Part shown: positions 36,428 through 45,330 of the stretch, piece by piece
Numbering within the stretch: the stretch's first letter is position 1
Layout: the number at the start of each line of letters is the position of its first letter
DNA from: Vibrio mexicanus
GTDB taxonomy: Bacteria; Pseudomonadota; Gammaproteobacteria; Enterobacterales; Vibrionaceae
Direction of reading: 5' to 3'
Length of the DNA: 64,000 nucleotides
Assembly: GCF_001012815.1 (NCBI RefSeq)
Contig: NZ_JYJP01000128.1
Coordinates: 20,215-84,214, forward strand
Notes under the pieces: model-generated
The model's database searches: none
Told to the model about the DNA's origin: nothing
Seen by the model: only the letters and a program-made list of their open reading frames with translations
Program-made: the position numbers and the translations under genes

Positions 36428-36476
36428 TGCTTATTCTCCAAATAACTGTAAGGACGTGTCCTAAATATAAAATTGT

Positions 36477-37772
36477 TTATCGGTAAAGTGGGTAGCGAGC
36501 ACACAGTTCTTTCACTTGTTTGCGAACGCGTTGCTCAACTTCTGGGTTGCCTTCAGGGTTTTCTACTAACCCGTCTAGAACATCACCAATCCACTCACCA
36601 ATGAGTTTGAATTCTTCTTGGCCAAAACCACGTGTGGTTCCAGCAGGGGTTCCTAAACGGATACCCGATGTAATCATAGGCTTTTCTGTGTCAAACGGGA
36701 TGCCATTTTTGTTGCAGGTGATACCTGCACGTTCAAGTGCTTCTTCTGCCTTGTTGCCTTTTAATCCTTTAGGGCGCAGGTCAACCAACATCAAATGCGT
36801 GTCAGTGCCGCCAGTTACGATGTCGCATCCGCGCGTTTGAAGTACTTCAGCCAGTACTTTCGCATTCTGAATGACGTTATCGATGTATGTGTTGAATTCA
36901 GGGCCTAATGCTTCACCAAATGCCACTGCTTTCGCCGCGATGACATGCATAAGTGGGCCACCTTGCAGGCCTGGGAAAACGGCTGAGTTGATTTTCTTGT
37001 TGATCGCTTCGTCGTTGGTCAGGATCATGCCGCCGCGTGGGCCACGAAGTGTTTTGTGCGTTGTCGTCGTCACAACGTGAGCATGAGGAATTGGGCTCGG
37101 GTGAGCCCCTGTTGCGATAAGGCCTGCAATGTGCGCCATATCAACCATCAATAGCGCATCGACTTCATCTGCAATTTCACGGAATTTAGCAAAATCGATA
37201 GTACGTGGAATCGCGCTACCACCGGCAATGATCATTTTCGGTTTGTGTTCTAGCGCGAGTGCACGAACGTCTTCGTAGTTGATTTCTAATGTTTCACGGT
37301 CAACGCCATACTGAATTGCGTTGAACCATTTGCCTGAAAGCGCAGGGCGAGCACCGTGCGTTAAGTGACCGCCAGCATCAAGTGACATGCCTAAGATTGT
37401 GTCACCAGGCTGAAGTAGAGCGAGTTTGACTGCACCATTGGCTTGAGCGCCAGAGTGTGGTTGAACGTTTGCGTATTGGCATTTGAAAAGCATTTTTGCG
37501 CGCTCGATAGCAATCGCTTCAACGGTATCTACATGTTCGCAACCACCGTAGTAGCGGCGGCCTGGGTAGCCTTCAGCATACTTATTGGTCAGGCAGGTGC
37601 CCTGCGCTTGCATGACGGCTTTAGATACGATGTTTTCAGAGGCGATGAGCTCAATCTGCTCATTCTGGCGACCGTTTTCAGCTTGGATGCCGGCAAAAAT
37701 GGCATCGTCGGTAGCGGCTAGGCTGGTGGTGAAAAAGTTTTCAAGACCTTGTTTTTGGTATGCATTGTTCAT
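36477..37772 (-). CDS. glyA: Serine hydroxymethyltransferase
   Basis: PLP enzyme of 431 residues that interconverts serine and glycine while charging tetrahydrofolate with a methylene group. PLP Lys is in VVTTTTHKTLRGPRGGMI; also YAEGYPGRRYYGGCE and the tetrahydrofolate region are seen. I chose ATG 37772 (MNNAYQKQGLENFF), since the upstream 18 codons lack family similarity. A second chromosomal copy usually exists in Vibrio; this one is the gcv-linked copy. First gene of glyA-gcvH-gcvP. Confidence 0.95.
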   Translation of the reverse strand: MNNAYQKQGLENFFTTSLAATDDAIFAGIQAENGRQNEQIELIASENIVSKAVMQAQGTCLTNKYAEGYPGRRYYGGCEHVDTVEAIAIERAKMLFKCQYANVQPHSGAQANGAVKLALLQPGDTILGMSLDAGGHLTHGARPALSGKWFNAIQYGVDRETLEINYEDVRALALEHKPKMIIAGGSAIPRTIDFAKFREIADEVDALLMVDMAHIAGLIATGAHPSPIPHAHVVTTTTHKTLRGPRGGMILTNDEAINKKINSAVFPGLQGGPLMHVIAAKAVAFGEALGPEFNTYIDNVIQNAKVLAEVLQTRGCDIVTGGTDTHLMLVDLRPKGLKGNKAEEALERAGITCNKNGIPFDTEKPMITSGIRLGTPAGTTRGFGQEEFKLIGEWIGDVLDGLVENPEGNPEVEQRVRKQVKELCARYPLYR

Positions 37773-38012
37773 GGTAGATGACCTTCCATACTGCCAGCGA
37801 GTTTTATCTCTATTGTCATTACTCACTTGGCTTAATTAATACTTCTGCACCTTATAAAATGTAGGGCGGTACAGCGCGAATTAGTCCCTAAAAATGTGGG
37901 CAAAATGGTCGGCTTATTTGTTAAATTCGACTTTAAGCAAGACCAGAAATAGCATCTCTTCATCTAACAAGTCGATAACATACCCCTTGCGCAACAAACA
38001 TTCAATCAAAAA

Positions 38013-38035
38013 TTTCCAATAGGAAACATAGTTTC
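38013..38035. promoter_or_regulatory. Candidate operator of the gcv cupin regulator, glyA side
   Basis: TTTCCAATAGGAAA (38013-38026) overlaps GAAACATAGTTTC (38023-38035). The second element recurs with one change upstream of gcvT (38978), and a form of the first (TTTCATATAGGAAG) stands at 38112. Confidence 0.6.
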
Positions 38036-38111
38036 TAAATTTGTTACGTGGAGCACGGTTTATTTGCGCTTGTCCTCTTTAATCAATTAGTGGCTTCGTG
38101 CAACAATGATG

Positions 38112-38125
38112 TTTCATATAGGAAG
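38112..38125. promoter_or_regulatory. Candidate autoregulatory operator of the cupin regulator
   Basis: TTTCATATAGGAAG, 22 bases before the regulator's start codon, resembles TTTCCAATAGGAAA at 38013. Confidence 0.45.
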
Positions 38126-38147
38126 CAGTACTAATTGAGGGACAGGT

Positions 38148-38772
38148 ATGTCTGAAGATATCTATGATGAGTACCCATCGTTGACGCTAGCCAAAGAGGC
38201 CGGCGACCAAAATATAGAGCCCCTAAAGTTAGGCCAAAGAATTAAAGAAATTCGAGCAAAACTCGGAATTACTTTAGAAGAGGCAAGCCAACGAACTGGG
38301 CTGGCTCGTTCAACGTTGAGTAAAATAGAGAACGAACAGATCTCACCAACGTTTCAAGCGATGCAAAAGTTGGCGCTTGGCCTTCAGATAGATATGCCTC
38401 AACTCTTTGAACCACCAAGAAAAAAAAGTTGCAACAGGTCGGCGAGACATCTCGATTGCTGGGCAAGGTAAACCTCACCCAACGCCAACCTACGAACACG
38501 AGTTGCTTGCGACTCAGTTATCGAACAAAAAGATGATGCCTTTTAAGAGTCGTATCCGCGCTCGAAGTTTCGAAGAGTACAGCGACTGGGTTAGGCATGA
38601 TGGCGAAGAGTTTCTACTTATTCTTTCTGGTGAAGTTCGATTCTTTTCTGAATTCTACGAACCGGTGATTTTGTCGGAAGGGGACAGCGTTTATTATGAC
38701 GCGAATATGGGGCATATGCTCGTTTCAGTCAGTGAAGAAGACGCTCATATTTTGTGGGTGACCGCTAAATAA
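38148..38772 (+). CDS. XRE-family regulator with C-terminal cupin (one frameshift)
   Basis: Regulator of about 207 residues, placed between divergent glyA-gcvH-gcvP and gcvT. Helix-turn-helix at about residues 28-80 (RIKEIRAKLGITLEEASQRT, RSTLSKIENEQISPT), linker, then a cupin (VRHDGEEFLLILSGEVRFFS, GDSVYYDANMGHMLVSV) that should bind a small effector. The frame breaks in a run of eight A (38420-38427); seven A give PPRKKVATGRRDISI. It likely controls the whole glycine-cleavage cluster; glycine as effector is inference. Confidence 0.88.
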
Positions 38773-38800
38773 CTCAATTCTATTAAGTTTCCTATAGTGA

Positions 38801-38837
38801 AAGCACACGTTTGCGTAGGCAGATGTGTGCTTTTTTT
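38801..38837 (+). terminator. Rho-independent terminator
   Basis: AAGCACAC/GTGTGCTT, a 16-base loop and seven T. Confidence 0.75.
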
Positions 38838-38977
38838 GTGGTCGAAATAGGGCTGTTTATTGTGCTGTCTAGCTTGTTTGCTAGGATTGGTTATGTGACA
38901 AGGGTGTTAAATGTCACATTTTTGCTTGTTTAAAAGTTGTTAATGGTGAATTTTAGTCCAATCCTTGTTTACTATAC

Positions 38978-38990
38978 GAAACATAATTTC
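38978..38990. promoter_or_regulatory. Candidate operator of the cupin regulator, gcvT side
   Basis: GAAACATAATTTC matches GAAACATAGTTTC at 38023 in 12 of 13 bases. It lies 107 bases upstream of gcvT. Confidence 0.6.
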
Positions 38991-39097
38991 CGGACTGTTT
39001 AGTTTGCTTCCACTGTTAAACAGGAAAAAACGGTAAGCAGGCAAAAATCACAATCAATACCATCCTATGTAGTAGGGTTTGGTGAATGGAGAACACA

Positions 39098-40230
39098 ATG
39101 ACACAAGATGCAGCGACTCAGGATTTACTAAAGACGCCACTTTATGATTTACATAAAGAAGTAGGAGCGAAGATGGTTCCATTTGCGGGCTACGAAATGC
39201 CTGTGCAATATCCGCTTGGTGTTAAAAAAGAGCACATTCATACCCGCGACGCCGCAGGTTTGTTTGATGTATCGCACATGGGCCAATTGCGTTTACATGG
39301 TGAGGGTGCGGCTGCGTTTCTTGAATCACTGGTTCCTGTCGACATCATTGACCTGCCTTCAGGCAATCAGCGTTATGCCTTCTTTACTAACGATGAAGGC
39401 GGCATTATGGATGACTTGATGGTGGCTAATCTTGGCGACCATCTATTTGTAGTGGTCAATGCGGCTTGTAAAGAGCAAGACATTAATCATCTTGAAGCAC
39501 ATTTACCTGAAGGCGTTGAGCTTGAGGTGATCGACGATCGCGCTTTGCTTGCATTACAGGGGCCAAAAGCAGCAGAAGTGCTAGCACAAATCCAACCTAA
39601 AGTTGCGGATATGGTGTTTATGGATGTGCAAACGCTAGATATCGATGGCGTTAACTGCATTGTAAGTCGCAGCGGCTACACCGGCGAAGATGGATTTGAA
39701 ATCTCAGTACCAAACGAAAGTGCTGAAGCGCTTGCGAAAAAGCTTACAGGCTTTGATGAAGTAGAGTGGATTGGTTTAGGTGCTCGCGACTCTCTACGCC
39801 TAGAGTGTGGCCTATGTTTGTATGGTCATGACTAGATACGACAACTACCCCTGTGGAAGCCAGCCTTCTTTGGGGCATTCAGAAAATTCGTCGTATTGGT
39901 GGCGAGCGTGAGGGTGGGTTCCCAGGTGCCGATATCATTCTTAAACAGATTGAGTTGAAAGACGTATCACGTAAACGTGTTGGATTAGTTGGGCAAACTA
40001 AAGCACCAGTGCGCGAAGGTACAGAGTTGTTTGATACAGACGACAACAAGATTGGCGTTGTAACAAGCGGTACAGCTGGCCCAACAGCAGGCAAACCAGT
40101 TTCAATGGGTTACATTCGAGCAGACCTAAATGTAATCGGTGAAGAGGTCTATGCCCTCGTTCGAGGAAAAAAATTAGCGATGACCATAGAAAAAATGCCT
40201 TTCGTTCCACAGCGATATCACCGTGGATAA
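39098..40230 (+). CDS. gcvT: Glycine cleavage system T protein, aminomethyltransferase (one frameshift)
   Basis: Tetrahydrofolate-dependent aminomethyltransferase of about 377 residues that releases ammonia and methylene-THF from the H-protein arm. Starts TPLYDLHKEVGAKMVPFAGYEMPVQYP; also GLFDVSHMGQLRLHG, SRSGYTGEDGFEIS and the C-terminal barrel with TSGTAGPTAGKPVSMGYI. The frame breaks near 39832 (GACTAG): adding one C gives YGHDLDTTTTPVEASLLWGI. Start at ATG 39098 after TGGAGAA. Followed by a terminator. Confidence 0.96.
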
Positions 40231-40261
40231 ACTATACTACCAAGTATCAATGTAAATGATT

Positions 40262-40289
40262 AAAGCCTTCTATTTAGAAGGCTTTTTTT
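40262..40289 (+). terminator. Rho-independent terminator of gcvT
   Basis: AAAGCCTTC/GAAGGCTTT, 6-base loop, seven T. Confidence 0.9.
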
Positions 40290-40338
40290 ATGTGACTCAC
40301 GTTGCGATGGTTCGAAGTTCTAGTGAAAGGATATTTCT

Positions 40339-41368
40339 ATGAATAAAAGTTCTCTACTGACGGTTTCAATACTTGCTACTTTTCCAATGAGTTTGAGTGT
40401 ATCTGCGTCGGATGTTGAGGTCAGCCCTTATATTGTTAATGGCTCGAGTGCATCGGTGACAGAATTTCCTTCAATAGCGACTTTGTTCTATGACCGTATC
40501 GATTACGATGGAGTGTATGGTAGCGGAAGTTTTTGTGGTGGAACGCTATTGGATGAGCAGCATATTTTGACAGCGGCGCATTGTTTTTATAACGATAACG
40601 GGAACACAATCGATGAAGATACAGTGCTCTTTACGTCGATTGTCCCTCAGCTCTCTGATGAAGGTGATTTTCCGAACGGTAATATCCAAAAAGTTATGGC
40701 GGAGACGTTTTACTTTCATCCGGACTACAATCATGCGACTTTGTTGAATGATATCGCAATCATTAAATTGGCTTCTCCGTATAATATTGACCCCAATACT
40801 GATGGTATCCAACGACCTGCAGATGAAAGTTATCGAGGTCCGAACACGTTTAAAGCTCTTGGGCATGGAAGAACAACAGATACCACCAACCCGATTGGAG
40901 CATTACTAGAAACCACATTGACTTATGAAACAAATGCGACTTGTGATTCAGTATTCAATACTGATATACAAGACAGTCATTTTATGTTTTAGCGGTGCAT
41001 TTAACGTGAGCTCTCAATTGAGTAACAGCACTTGTCAAGGTGACTCTGGCGGGCCAGTCTATTGGCAGCGTGGTGCTAACGATTGGGTACAAGTCGGCAT
41101 TACTAGCTTCGGTCCAACTAGTTGTGGGACAGGAGCGATTACATCAGTCTTTACAGAAATTTATGATTATCGAACGTGGATCGACAGTGTAATTGCGGGA
41201 AGTGAAACTGCGAGCTACACAGCGACTGATGCTAGACGAGAAGAATACTTAGCATCATTAGTAGATACGGGAAATACTGATTCCAGCTCTAACTCAGGTG
41301 ACAGTGGTGGCAGTTTACCATTGTGGGTACTTGCTGGCTTGGGACTATTCTTTAGCCGCAGACGCTAA
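40339..41368 (+). CDS. Secreted trypsin-like serine protease with GlyGly-CTERM anchor (one frameshift)
   Basis: S1 protease of about 343 residues. Signal peptide MNKSSLLTVSILATFPMSLSVSA; catalytic His in LTAAHCF, Asp in LLNDIAIIKL, Ser in CQGDSGGPVYW. After a linker the protein ends GDSGGSLPLWVLAGLGLFFS plus RRR, a GlyGly-CTERM sorting tail (small-residue motif, helix, basic end) processed by rhombosortase in Vibrio and linked to type II secretion. The frame breaks near 40987 (ATGTTTTAGC), where one missing base restores a CFSGAFNVS-type continuation. Similar to Ves proteases. Confidence 0.9.
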
Positions 41369-41385
41369 TCAGTCACTCTGGCCCA

Positions 41386-41417
41386 AAAAGGAGGACGGTG
41401 CTTACCGTCCTTTTTTT
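41386..41417 (+). terminator. Rho-independent terminator
   Basis: AGGACGGT-GCTT-ACCGTCCT followed by T-run. Confidence 0.9.
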
Positions 41418-41497
41418 GAGCCTAACTTTTTGTATTAGAGCTTAAATCTAAAGTACTAGATTTTTCTTATTATTGCCTCTAATGCATTTAATTGAGT

Positions 41498-41519
41498 ATT
41501 CTCTCAAAACTGAGAGAAT
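41498..41519. promoter_or_regulatory. Palindrome upstream of the VpsT-like gene
   Basis: ATTCTCTCA-AAAC-TGAGAGAAT, perfect 9-base arms, 140 bases before the start. No T-run follows, so an operator or leader hairpin rather than a terminator. Confidence 0.5.
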
Positions 41520-41659
41520 GATAATTATTCTATGGGAAACATACGGTTATGCAACTTTTGTTCTATCGCGCAAAAAGTAGCCATTGACACGAAAAAATAG
41601 TTCTATAGATTTGCTGAATGTTTGTTGGCGGATGAATATCGGCGAGAGGGGCAAAGGAA

Positions 41660-42328
41660 ATGAGTGAGACAGACACCAAACAGATCACACTGTTATCTGA
41701 CCATAGCATGCAGGCGAATCTTTTTAAGCAATCGATAGAAGCAAACTTGAACGTGTCATTGAACATTGTTCCATTTTCTCAACTAGTTAACAGCTTCAAC
41801 CCGACGCTGTTACTTAATGAAATAATCTTGGTTGATTACGCTTATCTAGACCAAGAGAAGTTTGAGCATTACACACAAGTGCGCAGCGCCTGCAAACATA
41901 ACGTGAAAGAGATAGTGATTAACTGTCCAAAAGACTTGGGATCTTCACACCTGTTTAAGTGGCGCGGTCTTGTTGCGGTGTTCTATGTAAACGATGATCT
42001 AGAGCTGTTACTTAAAGGAATGAAAAAAGTCATGCAAGACGAAATGTGGCTATCTCGTAAACTGGCACAAGATTACATACAGCACTTCCGTTGTTCTAAT
42101 AGTGTGACAACCTCTAAGACATACACTAGCCTGACTAAGCGAGAAAAAGAGATCATTCACTTACTCGGACATGGTGCGTCAAATATCCAAATCGCAGAAG
42201 AGCTGTTTGTTAGCGAGAACACAGTGAAAACGCATCTACACAATATCTTTAAGAAGATAAACGCGAAGAACCGACTTCAGGCTTTATTGTGGGCGAATAA
42301 CAACATTGGCATGGAAGAACGTGTTTAG
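41660..42328 (+). CDS. VpsT/CsgD-type LuxR-family regulator (probable c-di-GMP binder)
   Basis: Regulator of 222 residues: degenerate receiver-like domain (about 1-130) plus a LuxR helix-turn-helix (LTKREKEIIHLLGHGASNIQ, AEELFVSENTVKTHLHNIF). Between them MWLSRKL matches the W[FLM][TS]R motif by which V. cholerae VpsT binds cyclic di-GMP. The receiver keeps a lone acidic residue at ILVDYAY but lacks the usual phosphorylation set. It probably controls surface polysaccharide or biofilm genes, as VpsT and CsgD do. Monocistronic, followed by a terminator shared with nadE. Confidence 0.85.
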   Translation: MSETDTKQITLLSDHSMQANLFKQSIEANLNVSLNIVPFSQLVNSFNPTLLLNEIILVDYAYLDQEKFEHYTQVRSACKHNVKEIVINCPKDLGSSHLFKWRGLVAVFYVNDDLELLLKGMKKVMQDEMWLSRKLAQDYIQHFRCSNSVTTSKTYTSLTKREKEIIHLLGHGASNIQIAEELFVSENTVKTHLHNIFKKINAKNRLQALLWANNNIGMEERV

Positions 42329-42350
42329 CGTTGACTGAATAAATGCGAAT

Positions 42351-42377
42351 AAAAAAGGGAGCGAAGTGCTCCCTTTT
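42351..42377. terminator. Bidirectional Rho-independent terminator
   Basis: A-run, GGGAGC-GAAGT-GCTCCC, T-run, between the convergent VpsT-like gene and nadE. Confidence 0.9.
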
Positions 42378-42401
42378 TGATTGTTCACGATTCGACTTTT
42401 A

Positions 42402-43232
42402 TTAATCGTATATCGTCGGAATTGGCTGACGTTTGTGTTGCGTGGCTTTATAGATACCAATCAACCTTTCAGATACAAACTCAGGGACAGGTTTACCTTC
42501 CAAGAAATCATCAATTTGGTCATAGCTTAGGTTTAGTGCATCTTCGTCGGCTTTTTGAGGATCAAGCTCTTCAAGATCGGCTGTTGGCACTTTCTTAACC
42601 AGCAGTTCTGGCGCGCCAAGTGTCGCTGCGATTTCACGTACTTGGCGTTTGCTTAGGCCAAATAGCGGAGCCAAATCGCAAGCACCGTCACCGAACTTAG
42701 TGTAAAAACCAGTAATGTTTTCCGCTGAATGATCGGTTCCAAGAACTAAACCACCAACGTAACCAGCAATCTCATACTGAGCGACCATGCGGGCACGTGC
42801 TTTCACATTGCCTTTCACAAAGTCGACTTTTGCTGGGTCTTCAGGAATGAGGCCAGTACCTTCAAGGGCAAGGTTAGTGGCAGAGTGAATACCATCAACG
42901 CCTTGTTGAATGTTAACCGAAACGGAATGCGTTGGCTTGATGAACCCCAACGCCAGTTGAGCTTCGTCTTCGTCTTTTTGCTCACCGTATGGAAGACGCA
43001 CAGCAATGAATTGATAGTCGTTACTGTTGGTCTGGGTATTAAGTCCTTCGACGGCCAATTGAGCGAGTCGGCCACAGGTTGTTGAATCAACGCCACCGCT
43101 GATCCCAAGCACAACTGATTTACAACCAGACTCTTGCAATTTGCGCTGAATGAACTCCACTCGACGGTCAATTTCAAAATGTGGGTCGATTGATGGGAGT
43201 ACGCGCATCTCATCGCGAATGATCTGTTCCAT
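42402..43232 (-). CDS. nadE: NAD synthetase, ammonia-dependent
   Basis: Amidates nicotinate adenine dinucleotide to NAD using ATP and ammonia; 276 residues from ATG 43232. PP-loop SGGVDSTTCGRLAQ; also LPYGEQKDEDEAQ and KAGGLVLGTDHS-like AENITGFYTKFGDGACDLAPL. No glutaminase domain. The next gene, divergent, is a NadD-like adenylyltransferase making this enzyme's substrate, so the two form a NAD module. Confidence 0.95.
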   Translation of the reverse strand: MEQIIRDEMRVLPSIDPHFEIDRRVEFIQRKLQESGCKSVVLGISGGVDSTTCGRLAQLAVEGLNTQTNSNDYQFIAVRLPYGEQKDEDEAQLALGFIKPTHSVSVNIQQGVDGIHSATNLALEGTGLIPEDPAKVDFVKGNVKARARMVAQYEIAGYVGGLVLGTDHSAENITGFYTKFGDGACDLAPLFGLSKRQVREIAATLGAPELLVKKVPTADLEELDPQKADEDALNLSYDQIDDFLEGKPVPEFVSERLIGIYKATQHKRQPIPTIYD

Positions 43233-43466
43233 GGTTTGTCTTCCTGCAAGCAAATAAAAAATCGATTGATGTCCGTATCATAACCCCATCGTTTATTGAC
43301 TTCAAAATCCGCGTAAGGGTTGATGTGCCAAACAATTGACCGAAATTTGACTTAGATTGAGTTTCTCGAGGGAATCGTTGGTTGCATACTGTACAAATTA
43401 TTTGGTTATTATTGCGGGCTGGTAAGGTGTAAGATAGCGCCGAAATAAGACGAAGTAGGGATAAGC

Positions 43467-43976
43467 GTGAAAATAGCCGTGTTTGGGAGTGCATTCAATC
43501 CGCCGAGTTTGGGGCACAAAAGTGTTATCGAATCTTTGGGCCATTTTGACAAAGTACTACTTTTGCCGAGCATATCGCATGCTTGGGGAAAGCAAATGCT
43601 CGAGTATACGAGTCGGTGTGAGTTAGTCGATGCGTTTATCCAAGATTTAGCGTTGCACAATGTAGAACGATCCAAAGTAGAAGAGCGGTTGGAGGAACCT
43701 GGACAAAGTGTCACAACTTTCGCCGTTTTATCTCAGTTGAGTGAAGATTTTCCTCAATCAGAGATTACGTTTGTATTAGGGCCTGATAATCTCTTCAACT
43801 TTTCAAAATTTTATAAAGCAGAAGAAATACTCAGCAAGTGGTCAGTGATGGCTTGCCCAGAAAAAGTGGCGATTCGAAGTACGGATATTCGAAATCGTTT
43901 AGCCAACGAGGCGTCAGTGGATGAGTTAACCACGCCTTCGGTTGCGCGAATTTTACAGAGTAATCATTACTATTAA
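43467..43976 (+). CDS. NadD-like nicotinate mononucleotide adenylyltransferase
   Basis: Nucleotidyltransferase of 169 residues with the nucleotide-binding start VFGSAFNPPSLGHKSVIESL (GxFxPxHxGH type) and late IRSTDIRNRL, the ISxTxxR-like motif. It is shorter than standard NadD (about 200), with the same fold core. GTG start at 43467 behind TAGGGATAA. Adjacent to divergent nadE. It may duplicate a main-chromosome nadD. Confidence 0.82.
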   Translation: MKIAVFGSAFNPPSLGHKSVIESLGHFDKVLLLPSISHAWGKQMLEYTSRCELVDAFIQDLALHNVERSKVEERLEEPGQSVTTFAVLSQLSEDFPQSEITFVLGPDNLFNFSKFYKAEEILSKWSVMACPEKVAIRSTDIRNRLANEASVDELTTPSVARILQSNHYY

Positions 43977-44029
43977 TTAGGGCACACGCCCATTTACTCT
44001 GTGCATGTTGTGAGGTTGCAGTACGCGGT

Positions 44030-44509
44030 ATGCATTTTCGTTTGTTGTTGGTTGGGATGTGCGCTTTCCCAACGTTTGCTTGCGATCTTTTTACGCAAAG
44101 TTATGGGGATGAACCTCGCTCCGATCTTGCGCCTCCTTCTTACGGAGTCTGCATATCGATGCTTGATAGTTATAACTACGCAAGTGAAACGGTTATCTCG
44201 ATACAAGAGAAAGAAAAGTCCTTTGAGACAGAAAGCTATTGGGAGAGTTGGGCCTTTCGATTAGATTCGGATCCATTACTCAGCCAGAGTCTTTCTTCTA
44301 ACCACTTTGGCGTGGGCGTTTGGATGCCATCAGATCTATTGGAAGAATCAAAAACCATGTCGACCGAAGACTGGATCCGAAGTCATGGGTTGCAGTTTAG
44401 TGTTGGCTTTGGCGATCGTAAGCCAGGTGAACCAAGAATGCGTTTTGATTATCGATGGCATGAAAAATATGAAGGTGATGTAATGATGCAGATCGAGGTC
44501 CCTTTTTAA
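44030..44509 (+). CDS. Exported hypothetical protein
   Basis: A 159-residue protein. It has a short signal-like start MHFRLLLVGMCAFPTFA followed by Cys (CDLFTQ), which may be a lipobox-like or ordinary signal peptidase site, and a second Cys (YGVCISML). The rest is beta-rich and aromatic (FGVGVWMPSD, MRFDYRWHEKYEGDVMMQIEVPF). No family recognised. Lies 53 bases after the NadD-like gene and could share its transcript; a terminator follows. Confidence 0.6.
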   Translation: MHFRLLLVGMCAFPTFACDLFTQSYGDEPRSDLAPPSYGVCISMLDSYNYASETVISIQEKEKSFETESYWESWAFRLDSDPLLSQSLSSNHFGVGVWMPSDLLEESKTMSTEDWIRSHGLQFSVGFGDRKPGEPRMRFDYRWHEKYEGDVMMQIEVPF

Positions 44510-44525
44510 AACCAATTAAACCGCC

Positions 44526-44557
44526 AAGCAACACTCCTCGTGTTGCTTTGTTGTTTT
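44526..44557 (+). terminator. Rho-independent terminator
   Basis: AAGCAACAC-TCCTC-GTGTTGCTT and a T-rich tail. Confidence 0.7.
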
Positions 44558-44571
44558 AGGGCGCTCAGAAA

Positions 44572-44979
44572 CTAGTGATAGCGAATTTCTTCTTGGTCAT
44601 AGATGATGTAGCTGCGTGTCGACTTAACCTTCTTCTTTCCTGCGATTGTATTGCTTTCTGCTTCCTTGTTCAGTCGAAGCCCCAAATAGTCATTTTGCGT
44701 CCGCGCAATTCTTAATACACCTGTGAGCTTTCGGTCTATCTCATTGGTTTCGTTGAAGGACATGGCAGGCATGTCATTGTAAAATTTCACGCCATTGGAT
44801 ATCGGGAAAATATCACATTCCACCTTTTTAGGTGTGTAATTAAATGCAATAGACAGTCTGACATAGGTAAGGTCAGCCACGATAAACAGCTTCTCTTCCG
44901 ATAGGTTACTTTTGATATTGTGGAAGCCAGCGTTCGACAAGCTCTGGCAAACACGATTTAGCTGATCTTTGTAGTTCAT
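44572..44979 (-). CDS. Hypothetical cytoplasmic protein
   Basis: A 135-residue protein with no signal or membrane part. Alternating beta and charged segments (LFIVADLTYVRLSIAFNYTP, RKLTGVLRIARTQNDYLGLR) and a basic KKKVKS stretch. Not recognised. Stands alone between nad genes and thrS. Confidence 0.6.
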   Translation of the reverse strand: MNYKDQLNRVCQSLSNAGFHNIKSNLSEEKLFIVADLTYVRLSIAFNYTPKKVECDIFPISNGVKFYNDMPAMSFNETNEIDRKLTGVLRIARTQNDYLGLRLNKEAESNTIAGKKKVKSTRSYIIYDQEEIRYH

Positions 44980-45330
44980 TTTGGTTCTTTGACGTAGTTT
45001 GTGAATAAAGTTGAGCGAATAAAGGTCATGGTAGTGCTCACAGTGAGGGCTTTTGTTTATTTATTGTCAGGAAAGCAACCTGATTGACAAAGCTTGATGT
45101 TCAGCCCAAATTGTTTCGCTCCCTTTCAAAGTGAATGCAAAAGAACAACTCTTGAACTTAGTCACATTCATTGTTATTTGTCTGGATTCGGTTACAATAC
45201 TCGCTCGCATTTTTAGCGATGCATTCGTATTTGCATTTCTGGAGATGCTCATCACTTATTTTAGATGTGTTTACAAACACTAACTGAACACGTGTTGCTT
45301 GGTGTGCAACACCACTGTAAAGGATACCTA
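44980..45330. other. thrS upstream region
   Basis: No gene. A promoter-like pair TTGTTA (45171-45176) and TACAAT (45193-45198), spacing 16, suggests a thrS start about 125 bases before its codon. A TTGTCAGG...CCTGATTGACAA hairpin lies near 45065-45090. Confidence 0.5.

Larger units (their letters stand above)
38773..39097. other. gcvT leader and regulator 3' end
   Basis: No gene. Holds the regulator's terminator (38801-38837) and an operator-like element at 38978. No glycine riboswitch pattern (no conserved GGAGAG plus CCGAAGG blocks) is visible. Confidence 0.6.

Noticed and set aside
33010..37772. True pseudogenisation of the glycine cleavage cluster
   Set aside because: The lone indel in gcvP is of the same type as those in essential genes, and all catalytic residues remain.
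38773..39097. Glycine riboswitch ahead of gcvT
   Set aside because: The conserved glycine-aptamer blocks are not visible on either strand here or ahead of glyA.
45067..45255. Minus-strand ORF in the thrS leader
   Set aside because: It covers the likely thrS promoter and has no protein features.
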